Source of the DNA: Aphanomyces cochlioides
Lineage: Eukaryota; Oomycota; Saprolegniomycetes; Saprolegniales; Verrucalvaceae
NCBI GenBank assembly: GCA_019828595.1
Contig: JAHQRK010000003.1
Span: 2,604,001-2,668,000 of the forward strand
Length of the DNA: 64,000 bases
Direction of reading: 5' to 3'
The notes beneath the pieces are model-generated. The model searched no databases. It saw only the letters and a program-made list of their open reading frames with translations, and was not told where the DNA came from. Shown here in pieces: positions 52,610-61,435 of the stretch; position 1 is the stretch's first letter; the number at the start of each line of letters is the position of its first letter. The position numbers and the translations under genes were made by a program.

Positions 52610-54610
52610 ATGGTCCCGATATACTTTGCTTGCCTTTCCAGGGTGTTCACGTCTTGCTTGGGAGCATTCGGTGCCTTCTTGGTCCTCGTCGACGTCTCGC
52701 TCAACAATTGGGAAATCAACCACTTCTTGGGCAACGCGCAATACTTTATCACGCCAGTCGCGAACCTCCCGACGCTTCATGCCATCAAGAGTCACTACAC
52801 CTTTCCAAACGAAGCCTCGCCTGAAGATTTGTCCGAAGTCGCCGAGTTCATGGTGAACCACTCGCTCGCAACTGCCATCGACCACGAGGGTAGTCATTAC
52901 CTGCTCACAGCAGGCTCGTACGCCATCCACGACGCCGCCAACGACATCTGCGGCGATTTGGTTCACACATATCCATTGGGAAACGTGACGGACTCGCTAT
53001 TGGGCACAATCCGACTCGCTATCGTCTCGGACAAACTCCAGTACGTTCGTGGCAACCTCTTTGAGCACATGTCTGGCTCTGCCGATACGAGACCAGCTCC
53101 TGCCGACGCCACGCACGCCGTCTTGACTGACCTCGGCTATAAACCGACGCGCATGGACTGCGATATGCGCCTCACGACGCCGATTCAAGTCCCCGAAGCG
53201 AGTGGCGTCGTCGTCTCGACCAACACGTCCATGTTTCGCATTTTCCCAAAGTCGCTCTGTACGGCATGCACGCCGATCGTCGAGTTTGGCCACGACATTT
53301 GCGCACTCAACATGACTTACAACGCGACGGCGCAGACGATCACGGTGCTCTCAAGCAAAGCGCTCATTGGCGGCGTCCACATGGTCGGGCTCATGTTCCA
53401 ACGGACAGCCGCATCTGTTGCGTCGCTGGTTGTGCGCGCGCTCTGCGTTGTATTTGCCGTCTTTGGGTATATCGCAAGCCAAAAGACGATCCGATGGACC
53501 GACGCGACGGCGCTCTCGACATGGTACAAGCGTGCGATCTACACGTTGTCTCCTCCCATCTACCGCTACAGCAGCTACGCGTTCAGCTTCTCGAGCTTCT
53601 GCCTCAACAGCGACTGGTTCGTCTTTGGGTACATGACCGCCGTCCTCTTGGACGAGAAACAGAGCATGATCTACAGCAAGATCATGTACACATGGAACCA
53701 GCATGGCGACAGCTCGTGGATCTCCATGCAGATCTTTGCGATCCAGTTCCGGTGGCTCTGGCTCAACTGTGCAATCGTCAAGCTCTTCAAGGTCGTCCTC
53801 AACTTTGTCAGCTTGACGCGGTACACGGGGAAGAACTTGCTCGTCGGTCTCTGCAACTTCAGTTCCGTCTTCTACATCTACCTCGGCGCTGTCGTTCTTC
53901 TCGACCGGACAAACTTGATTGAAGGCATCAACCACGACATGGTGTCGCTGTCATCGTCGACGGAACCCCTCGACGGACTCCGCGTCGATGTCTTTGACGG
54001 GTATTACATACGCACGGTGCCGGATATCCTCGTCGTCATGACGATCAACTTGATGGTCGTGCTCACGATTGACCATCTCGTGCATCTTCGATGGTGGCGA
54101 CGTGTCGCCAAGAGCTCCCTCGGACGGCAGACCATGTTCAATTCCACGTCGATCCTGAACGAGATGCGCTACGACTTTTACCACGTCGACGGGTACAAGA
54201 ACCAAGCGGTCAAGATCCAAGCCAGGGCGTTGTGTACGATCCAGTGGTTCCTCATGTGCCACACGATGTGCTTTGGACTCCCAGAGGACCCGAAACACAT
54301 TCGCGCGTTGATCTCCCACGCGGCCAAGTCGGATCTCCTCGCCGTTCGCCGTCCCTCCAAGTCGAAAGGGACGTCCAAGCCCGATCTTCTCAAGCTCAAC
54401 AACTCGAATCGTAGTACAAAGTACTTGGCCGTCCGTCCCAAGAAGAGCGACGACACGGACGATGCTCCTCCCGAAGACTCGATCCAGATCTGCATCGTCG
54501 TGCAGGACTCGGACGGAAACATTCGCATGTACGACAGTCGGCGGAGCGAACGCGTCGGACTCAGCGTCGAAGTGAAAATCCTCAACAATGGCAAGTTCAT
54601 CCTCGGGTAA
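52610..54610 (+). CDS. Multi-pass membrane protein of an unrecognised family, copy 1
   Basis: 666 residues from ATG 52610 (MVPIYFACLSRVFTSCLGAF); an ATG at 52595 would add five. One N-terminal membrane helix (LGAFGAFLVLVDVSLNNWEI), then about 240 residues likely outside, with conserved cysteines (LYGKSLCTACTPIVEFGHDIC-type CxxC) and NATAQ glycosylation sites. Six or so further helices lie between about residues 270 and 560, including VASLVVRALCVVFAVFGYIA, FAIQFRWLWLNCAIVKLFKV and ILVVMTINLMVVLTIDHLVH. The C-terminal tail is polar and ends DSDGNIRMYDSRRSE, VEVKILNNGKFILG. No enzyme motif. Possibly a receptor, channel or transporter; I cannot tell. GC-rich with NNC/NNG codons, unlike the GT60 region. 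Confidence 0.8.
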   Translation: MVPIYFACLSRVFTSCLGAFGAFLVLVDVSLNNWEINHFLGNAQYFITPVANLPTLHAIKSHYTFPNEASPEDLSEVAEFMVNHSLATAIDHEGSHYLLTAGSYAIHDAANDICGDLVHTYPLGNVTDSLLGTIRLAIVSDKLQYVRGNLFEHMSGSADTRPAPADATHAVLTDLGYKPTRMDCDMRLTTPIQVPEASGVVVSTNTSMFRIFPKSLCTACTPIVEFGHDICALNMTYNATAQTITVLSSKALIGGVHMVGLMFQRTAASVASLVVRALCVVFAVFGYIASQKTIRWTDATALSTWYKRAIYTLSPPIYRYSSYAFSFSSFCLNSDWFVFGYMTAVLLDEKQSMIYSKIMYTWNQHGDSSWISMQIFAIQFRWLWLNCAIVKLFKVVLNFVSLTRYTGKNLLVGLCNFSSVFYIYLGAVVLLDRTNLIEGINHDMVSLSSSTEPLDGLRVDVFDGYYIRTVPDILVVMTINLMVVLTIDHLVHLRWWRRVAKSSLGRQTMFNSTSILNEMRYDFYHVDGYKNQAVKIQARALCTIQWFLMCHTMCFGLPEDPKHIRALISHAAKSDLLAVRRPSKSKGTSKPDLLKLNNSNRSTKYLAVRPKKSDDTDDAPPEDSIQICIVVQDSDGNIRMYDSRRSERVGLSVEVKILNNGKFILG

Positions 54611-55094
54611 AGTCGTCTCCTCCATCGGTCCTGCTGGCCTGGTTACCCTCGACGCGACTCGTCTCGTTCCTTTCGTCCTTGGCTTGTCAATCTCTTCTCG
54701 CTCTGTGCTAGAAGAAAGGAATGACCAAGACGACGTCGGTGGCTTCTCCGCGTCCACACGTTTTCCCGTCGCTCCCTTGTTGCTTTCTATCCTACCGAGC
54801 TCGCGTAATTCATCATGTAGCTTCCCCCATCTTCCTTGCGTTTCAATCTCGACTGGTGCGGGGTCACGAGTGCGGCGGAGGTGGTGATGACTTGCAGCTC
54901 CTCCCGTCAGATCCATGGAGTCCGACTTGGACGACATCGATGCAATCGGCGAGATGGTAAAGACACACCGCCATGAGACGTGTGTGTCCAAACTGTAACG
55001 CGCTGTGGATCGACACACGTCGTCATGACAAGCCGTTCTTGGCATCGAATGACGGGTAGCTGCTTTGAACCTGGCACCGAGTTCCCAGTGCTCA

Positions 55095-55765
55095 TGGTTC
55101 GACTTGGAGCTGTCTCCCACCACCACCACCACCGCCGCCGCACTCGCGACTCCTCGTGCAGTAAAGATTGAAGGAGAAACGCAATGAAGATGGGGGACTC
55201 CCCCATCTGGGTCGTTGCTCTTCTTGGAACGACCTTCTCGACATGGAGACGCGGCGAACGGCGAGGTTGTCCGATTTGGTGGGAAGTCGACGCATGAATG
55301 TGTTTCGGGTCTTCTGGAAGGCAAAGCACAGCGTGTGGCACATGACGAACCACTGGATTGTACACAGCGCCCTGGCTTGGTGGAATTGTACATGGTCTGC
55401 CGTCCAAGCGAGCTCGTGGCGACATGCCGCCACCATTGAAAATGCACGAGATGGTCGATCGCGAGCACAACGAGAGGGTTTACTGCCATGATGAAGAGGA
55501 TATCAGGCACGACGCGGATGTAATACCCGTTGAAGACGTCGAGGCCAAGCGGTCGTGCGGTTGCGTCGTTGGAGACAGCGCCACGATGTCGTAGTTGATC
55601 CCTTCAATCAAGTTGAAGATGTTGCCACGGGTGTCCTGCAGATTGTCAAAGACGACACCGAGCCGGGCTGTCCCCGATAGTGAGTCCGTCGCGTCTTCCA
55701 ATCGATACATGTGGACGAGGTCGCCGCAAATGTCTTCTTCGACGTCCTGGATGCCAAGAATAGCT
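55095..55765 (-). pseudogene. Inverted, internally deleted copy of the membrane protein gene
   Basis: Reading leftwards on the reverse strand: DICGDLVHMYRLEDATDSLS, RLGVVFDNLQDTRGNIF, then directly LIEGINYDIVALSPTTQPHD, skipping about 290 residues of the intact copies. A frameshift follows, then PDILFIMAVNPLVVLAIDHL, SSLGRQTMYNST, another frame change, and ALCTIQWFVMCHTLCFAF. The N-terminal start and C-terminal tail are missing. Clearly dead. Confidence 0.85.
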
Positions 55766-55924
55766 CACAACATGGCGAAACGTCGCTTGTCACACAGAAA
55801 GCCATACCGCCGAGCCATGACATCCGAATTGAGCAATGATGAGAGGAAGGAGATGGTCTACTTCGTCCTCACGGACGTCTTGTGCTTCCTAACGCATGTC
55901 GTCGCAGTCCTCCCGGGTGTTGCG

Positions 55925-56110
55925 ACTTTGACTCCTCATCGACGTCCACTGCACAACGCTCGTGTTGGAGAGCGACGAACAAATGTGTATTCCATCCGCG
56001 CTGCATCAACTGCAGACTCTTGTGGCCAAGCACGTCGATGCATGCCAGCACATGGCCGACATCCACGGAGAATTGAACCCGTTCGTCTCGTCGAATCGGA
56101 TGTTCCGTCC
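55925..56110 (+). pseudogene. Duplicated 3' fragment of the NOL11-like gene
   Basis: Positions 55941-56090 match 51695-51845 closely (LESDEQMCIPSALHQLQTLV versus LESDEQTYIPSTLRQLQTLV), with changes and a shifted start. It sits upstream of membrane protein copy 2 in the same arrangement as the intact gene upstream of copy 1. Confidence 0.85.
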
Positions 56111-56657
56111 GTCAAGTTATCGTTGGTCCATGCATCCTTTTCGCAGATGGATGTCCTCGCCGGAGTGAGGTGTCGGTAATGACGCAACTACTTGGGACAG
56201 TTTGTCTCCGGCAGCAACACCTCAAGATATAAACGCAAGATTTCATCCTCGCCGAGCTTTCTTCAAGGAGCTCGCCGCTTTTCTTCCGTGGCAGCGAGCT
56301 CTCTCGAGATTGAATACGGCTGCAAGACATGGCGCTGGAGTTTCACACTTTTGAAATGTCCATCCGGCGAACATCTGACCTTTGGGAGACCCAATCGGAT
56401 TGCAGCATTTTGACGCGCCCAACTTCTTCGAGCCAAGGACGACTCGGACGCGGGCGTGAGCAAGTACTAGACCGCCTGGCTCCTCTCTGCGTTGCATACT
56501 GTCTGACACTGGCGTCATGGCTTGCTCGTGTGGCTGTCGCAGACAGGCTGAAAGACGACGTTTCGGCAAGTTGAGAGCTATTCCTGGCTTCCGTTTCGGC
56601 ATTCAGAGGTCCTCCGTTCGTGTCCCACCACGAACAGGCTGTCCGCTCCAAGACAAG

Positions 56658-58649
56658 ATGGTCGCAATCTACACCGCGCATGTTTCCAACGTGCTCTCGT
56701 TTTGCATCGGAGCATGCGGCGCCTTCTTGGTCATCATTGACGTCTCGTTCAACAATTGGGAAATCAACCACATCTTGGGCAACGCGCAATACTTTATCAC
56801 ACCCTTCGCGAACCTCCCGACGCTCAACGCCATCAAGACGCACTACCTCTTTCCAAACGAAGCATCACCCGACATTTTGTCTGAAGTCGCAGAGTTCATG
56901 ATGAACTACTCGATTGCATCGGCCATCAAGCATGACGACGGCCATTACATGCTCACAGCAGGCTCGCATGTCATCCTTGACGCTGCCAAAGACACCTGCG
57001 GCAGTCTCGTGCGCACGTATCCATTGAAAAGCGCGATGGACACGCTCGCGGGGACAGTCCGACTCGGTATCGTCTTCGACAGACTCCAGTACGTTCGTGG
57101 CAACCTCTTTGAGCACATGTCTGGCACTGCCGATACGAGACCAGCTCCTGCCGACGCCACGGACGCCGTCTTGACTGACCTCGGCTATAAACCGACGCGC
57201 ATGGACTGCGATATGCGCCTCACGACGCCGATTCAAGTCCCCGAAGCGAGTGGCGTCGTCGTCTCGACCAACACGTCCATGTTTCGCGTCTACGCCAAGT
57301 CGTTCTGCACGGCATGCACGCCGATCGTCGAGTTTGGCCACGACATTTGCGCACTCAACATGACGTACAACGCGACGGCGCAGACGATCACGGTGCTCTC
57401 AAGCAAAGCTCGCATTGGCGGCGTCCACATGGTCGGGCTCATGCTTCAACGGACAGCCGCATCCGTTGCGTCGCTGGTCGTGCGCGCGCTCTGCGTCCTC
57501 TTGGCCATCTTTGGGTACATCGCAAGCCAAAAGACGATCCGCTGGTGCGACGCGACGGCGCTCTCGACATGGTACAAGCGTGCGATCTACACGTTGTCTC
57601 CTCCCATCTACCGCTACAGCAGCTACGCGTTCAGCTTCTCGAGCTTCTGCCTCAACAGCGACCTGTTCGTCTTTGGGTACATGATCGCCGTCCTCTTGGA
57701 CGAGAAGCACAGCATGATCTACAGCAGGAACATTTACAGGTGGAACGATGATGGCAACAATTCATGGATCTCCATGCAGCTCTTTGCGATCCAGTTCCGG
57801 TGGCTCTGGCTCAACTGTGCAATCGTCAAGCTCTTCAAGGTCGTCCTCAACTTTGTCAGCTTGACGCGGTACACGGGGAAGAACTTGCTCGTCGGTCTCT
57901 GCAACTTCAGTTCCGTCTTCTACATCTACCTCGGCGCTGTCGTTCTTCTCTTCAGAATTAAGCTCATTGAGGGGATCAACTCGGACATGGTGGGGCTATC
58001 CCCGACGACGGAACCGCTGGACGGACTTCGCCTCGATGTCTTTGACGGGTATTACATACGCACGGTGCCGGATATCCTCGTCGTCATGACGATCAACTTG
58101 ATGGTCGTGCTCACGATTGACCATCTCGTGCATCTTCGATGGTGGCGACGTGTCGCCAAGAGCTCCCTCGGACGGCAGACCATGTTCAATTCCACGTCGA
58201 TCCTGAACGAGATGCGCTGCGACTTTTACCACGTCGACGGGTACAAGAACCAAGCAGTCAAGATCCAAGCCAGGGCGTTGTGTACGATCCAGTGGTTCCT
58301 CATGTGCCACACGATGTGCTTTGGATTGCCGGAAGACCCGAAACGCATTCGCGCGCTGACGTCCCACGGCGCCAGGACAGATGCCCCCACCACTCAATGC
58401 CTCTCCAAGTCGACATCCAAGACCGATCTCCTCCAGCTCAAGGAAGAGAATCCTGGCTACAAATACTTGACGGTGCGTCCGAAGAAGGACGAGACAGACG
58501 ACGCTCCTTCCGAGGACATGACCCAGATGTGCATCCTCGTGCAGGATTCGGACGGAAACATTCGCATGTACGACAGTCGGCGCAGCGAACTCGTCGGACT
58601 CAGCGTCGAAGTCAAAATCCTCAACAATGGCAAGTTTACCATCGGGTAA
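56658..58649 (+). CDS. Multi-pass membrane protein, copy 2
   Basis: 663 residues, ATG 56658 (MVAIYTAHVSNVLSFCIGAC). Nearly colinear with copy 1: ACGAFLVIIDVSFNNWEIN, the extracellular CxxC (SFCTACTPIVEFGHDIC), helices LVVRALCVLLAIFGYIASQK and FAIQFRWLWLNCAIVKLFKV, and the same C-terminal end (DSDGNIRMYDSRRSE, NNGKFTIG). The middle is almost identical to copy 1 at the DNA level (57110-57660 versus 53060-53600), while the N-terminal outer domain and C-terminal linker differ more. Changes include YR(I/V) at the CxxC edge and LFRIKLIEGINSD. Product of tandem duplication with copy 1. Confidence 0.8.
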   Translation: MVAIYTAHVSNVLSFCIGACGAFLVIIDVSFNNWEINHILGNAQYFITPFANLPTLNAIKTHYLFPNEASPDILSEVAEFMMNYSIASAIKHDDGHYMLTAGSHVILDAAKDTCGSLVRTYPLKSAMDTLAGTVRLGIVFDRLQYVRGNLFEHMSGTADTRPAPADATDAVLTDLGYKPTRMDCDMRLTTPIQVPEASGVVVSTNTSMFRVYAKSFCTACTPIVEFGHDICALNMTYNATAQTITVLSSKARIGGVHMVGLMLQRTAASVASLVVRALCVLLAIFGYIASQKTIRWCDATALSTWYKRAIYTLSPPIYRYSSYAFSFSSFCLNSDLFVFGYMIAVLLDEKHSMIYSRNIYRWNDDGNNSWISMQLFAIQFRWLWLNCAIVKLFKVVLNFVSLTRYTGKNLLVGLCNFSSVFYIYLGAVVLLFRIKLIEGINSDMVGLSPTTEPLDGLRLDVFDGYYIRTVPDILVVMTINLMVVLTIDHLVHLRWWRRVAKSSLGRQTMFNSTSILNEMRCDFYHVDGYKNQAVKIQARALCTIQWFLMCHTMCFGLPEDPKRIRALTSHGARTDAPTTQCLSKSTSKTDLLQLKEENPGYKYLTVRPKKDETDDAPSEDMTQMCILVQDSDGNIRMYDSRRSELVGLSVEVKILNNGKFTIG

Positions 58650-59104
58650 AGCGCCATGCTCGCCGCCGCAGTTGCCATGTTTGAAAGAACGCCACTGATC
58701 ACTTTTCGAACGGATGAACCTCCACCACACGTTTCCGTTGCCCCCTCTCCCCTTCATGTTCATTGTCTTGAATCCATAATGTTTCATCTTTTTCGTGCTT
58801 GTGAGAGCTATCGACAGTCGAGTCGTTCCATCCACACTGTCGTTATCTCTGTCTGAAGTACTGTGCTGCCGTCGTCGACACTGGAATGTCCATCCTGTGG
58901 TTTTGACCGCAAAGTTTGAGAAACGCCGTCGGGGAACATTGCGCACTCCTCCTCTCGTCAAGTAGTGCTTGTTCCCCATGCTGCATGCGTCATGTGGCTC
59001 TATGCGAAGCGTCACACGTCAGTTTGGATGACCTGCGTCGATTCACTTGGAGTGGTCACCCTATTTTTGGTTTGTCGGTTTGATTTCGTCAGCGCGCCTT
59101 TCCC
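58650..59104. other. Intergenic region between copies 2 and 3
   Basis: No gene or repeat noticed. About 455 bp, pyrimidine-rich in parts, with stops in all frames. Confidence 0.45.
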
Positions 59105-61105
59105 ATGGCGGAACTCCAAGTGAAAGCGACCAACTGGCTCATTCAACTCGTCGGTGCGCTCGGCGCGTCGCTCGTCATCGTCGACATGTGCTACAACAAC
59201 TGGGAGCTCATCAACTACATGGGCAACGCGCAGTACCTCCTTACACCGCTCTACAACCACGGCTCGCTCCACGACGTCGCGCTCAATTACGTCTTCCCGA
59301 CGGAAGCGTCGCCGAGTAAGTTGTCGGAAGGCGGCATCTACATGCTCAACAGCACCATCTCGACTGCATACAACCGAGACCACGACTACTATTTCCTCAC
59401 CGCGGGGTCGTACCTCATCGAAGACGCGCAGAACGACATGTGTGGCACGCTCGCCAAGTCGTACCCGAACGTGAACGCTTCCATGACGACAGTCAACCTC
59501 GGCGTGACGACCAACAGCCTCTTCTATGTCCGCGGGTCGACGCTCAAGAACTTTTTCGGCCTCACGTCGACGACTCCAGCGCCTACCAAAGCGAACGGAT
59601 CGACGCTAGCAGCACTTGGGTACGCTCCTGCTCGTCAAGACTGCGATTTGCGGCTCACAACGTCCGTCGCGGTTCCTCCTTCTGGATCTGTCGTCTCGGT
59701 CAACGTGACCATGTACCGCTTCTTTGCCAAGTCGTACTGCTCGGGATGCAATTCAGTCGTCGAGCTCGGGCGGGACACATGTGCGATCGTCTACTCGTAC
59801 AATGCGACGACGCGTGTGCTCAAAGTTCAGTCGAGTCAAGCATTCATCGGGGATTACCACTTCCTTGGCATCATGCTCGAGCGTTCTGGGCCGTCCATTG
59901 GATCTCTGTACATCCGCGGTCTCTGTGTCTTCCTAGCGGCTCTGGGGTATCAAGCCAGCCAGAAGACGATTCGATGGACGGACGCGACAGCGCTCGCGTC
60001 GTGGTACCGACGCATTCTCCACACGCTGGCGCCGCCACTGTACCGCTACAGAAGCAAGGCGTTCTCGTTCTCGATGTATTGCCTCAACAGCGACCTGTTC
60101 GTCTTTGGGTACACGACAGCGATGCTCCTCGACGAGAAGCAGAGCATGATCTTCAATCGCCACTTGACGAAATGGAACACGAGCGGCGACACGTGGGTCC
60201 AGATCCAGCTCTTCGCGATCCAATTCCGCTGGCTCTGGCTCAACTGCGCACTCGTCAAGATCGCCAAGTGGTTGATCAACTTTGTGAGCTTGACGCGGTA
60301 CACGGGGAAGAACCTCCTCGTCGGATGGTGCAACTTCAGCAGCGTCCTCTACGTCTACGTTGGCGCCATCTTTCTCCTCCAGCGCACGAATTTCATCCAA
60401 TACGGCAACAACGACAGTGTCACGTTGACTTCAACGACGGACAACCTCAACACGATCCGCCTCGACTTGTTCGAGAGCCAGTATGTCCGTGCGATCCCCG
60501 ACTTGATCCTCGTCATGATCGCCAACCTCATCATGGTCCTCGCGCTCGACCATATCTTGCATTGCCGGTGGTGGCGCCGCATGACCAACAACTCGCTCGG
60601 CCGCCAAGTCATGTACAACTCGACGTCGATCGTCGCGGACATGCAGTTTGAGTTTTTCGACGTCGAGAACTACAAGGGGCAAGCAATGGCCGTCCATGCG
60701 CGTGCGCTGTGCACCGTCCAGTGGTTCCTCCTCTGTCATACGTGGTGCTTTGGTCTCCAGGAAGATCCGAAACGCGTCGGCGCGATGGTTTCCAACGGCA
60801 TTAATCGAGCTGGTGTTGGGGACAACCGCACATCTGCAGGGGGATCGAGTGATTCAGTTCGACAAGCCGCCGTCGCGTACGATCCGATGACCTTTCGCGG
60901 CAAGAAAGCCACCGTCCAGCCTGACATTGACGAAGAAGTCGACTTGAATCTGACCGCGTTGAGCTCGTCCTCGACGTTGGATTTGTACATGCTCGCCCAA
61001 GATCCCGAAGGCCACGTCCATCTCTACGACGCGAGGAAGCGGGAGATCCAAGCCATGAGCTTGGAAGTCAAGATCCTCAACGATGCCAAGTACATAGTCG
61101 CCTAA
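59105..61105 (+). CDS. Multi-pass membrane protein, copy 3 (second subfamily)
   Basis: 666 residues, ATG 59105 (MAELQVKATNWLIQLVGALG). Same architecture: helix GALGASLVIVDMCYNNWELI, outer domain with SYCSGCNSVVELGRDTC, helices including YIRGLCVFLAALGYQASQKT and FAIQFRWLWLNCALVKIAKW, and C-terminal DPEGHVHLYDARKREIQ, LEVKILNDAKYIVA. About half the residues are shared with copies 1 and 2, more with copy 4. The invariant blocks QASQKTIRWTD, SLTRYTGKN and LGRQ(V/T)M(Y/F)NSTSI define the family. It converges on copy 4. Confidence 0.8.
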   Translation: MAELQVKATNWLIQLVGALGASLVIVDMCYNNWELINYMGNAQYLLTPLYNHGSLHDVALNYVFPTEASPSKLSEGGIYMLNSTISTAYNRDHDYYFLTAGSYLIEDAQNDMCGTLAKSYPNVNASMTTVNLGVTTNSLFYVRGSTLKNFFGLTSTTPAPTKANGSTLAALGYAPARQDCDLRLTTSVAVPPSGSVVSVNVTMYRFFAKSYCSGCNSVVELGRDTCAIVYSYNATTRVLKVQSSQAFIGDYHFLGIMLERSGPSIGSLYIRGLCVFLAALGYQASQKTIRWTDATALASWYRRILHTLAPPLYRYRSKAFSFSMYCLNSDLFVFGYTTAMLLDEKQSMIFNRHLTKWNTSGDTWVQIQLFAIQFRWLWLNCALVKIAKWLINFVSLTRYTGKNLLVGWCNFSSVLYVYVGAIFLLQRTNFIQYGNNDSVTLTSTTDNLNTIRLDLFESQYVRAIPDLILVMIANLIMVLALDHILHCRWWRRMTNNSLGRQVMYNSTSIVADMQFEFFDVENYKGQAMAVHARALCTVQWFLLCHTWCFGLQEDPKRVGAMVSNGINRAGVGDNRTSAGGSSDSVRQAAVAYDPMTFRGKKATVQPDIDEEVDLNLTALSSSSTLDLYMLAQDPEGHVHLYDARKREIQAMSLEVKILNDAKYIVA

Positions 61106-61435
61106 GATAATCTATGCTATCTCTTCCGTCGCTTCCTCATCGTGGCTCTGCCGTTCGCTGTGGGCCACACGTTCTCTCAGCTGTCAATGCAAGTAACCGT
61201 AGCCACACATTTCCCGCCGCCGTTGATCCATCCTCTCAGCTTTTCATGCCGCCATCTTGTCTCTAGGCATCGTCCACCGAGCAAACGAGCTCTAGAATAT
61301 CGCCGACGACTCTCGTCAAGGAATTGCCGCTAGTCGCTGCTTCCTCGGTGGTGCTTTAGGTGTCTAACGGGCGACAAGGACGACACGACGAGAAGATGCA
61401 GAGTGAATTAAGTTATGCTACGTGGATGATGGACT
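61106..61435. other. Region between the convergent copies 3 and 4
   Basis: 330 bp between the two stop codons. No gene, hairpin or element seen. It presumably holds both 3' untranslated regions and polyadenylation signals. Confidence 0.5.

Noticed and set aside
53951..55510. 519-codon reverse-strand ORF
   Set aside because: Its left part is antisense to membrane protein copy 1 and follows that gene's codon bias; only a short part at 55100-55510 matches the inverted pseudogene, in shifting frames.
55755..55910. Possible transposase N-terminal fragment (ELSNDERKEMVYF)
   Set aside because: Resembles the start of some oomycete transposases, but there is no further domain or terminal repeat nearby.
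57996..59015. 339-codon reverse ORF over the end of membrane protein copy 2
   Set aside because: Antisense shadow; its only regular part mirrors the sense gene.
59440..60651. 403-codon forward ORF overlapping membrane protein copy 3 in another frame
   Set aside because: Arg/His/Pro-rich composition and lack of family features; it is an out-of-frame shadow of the GC-rich gene.
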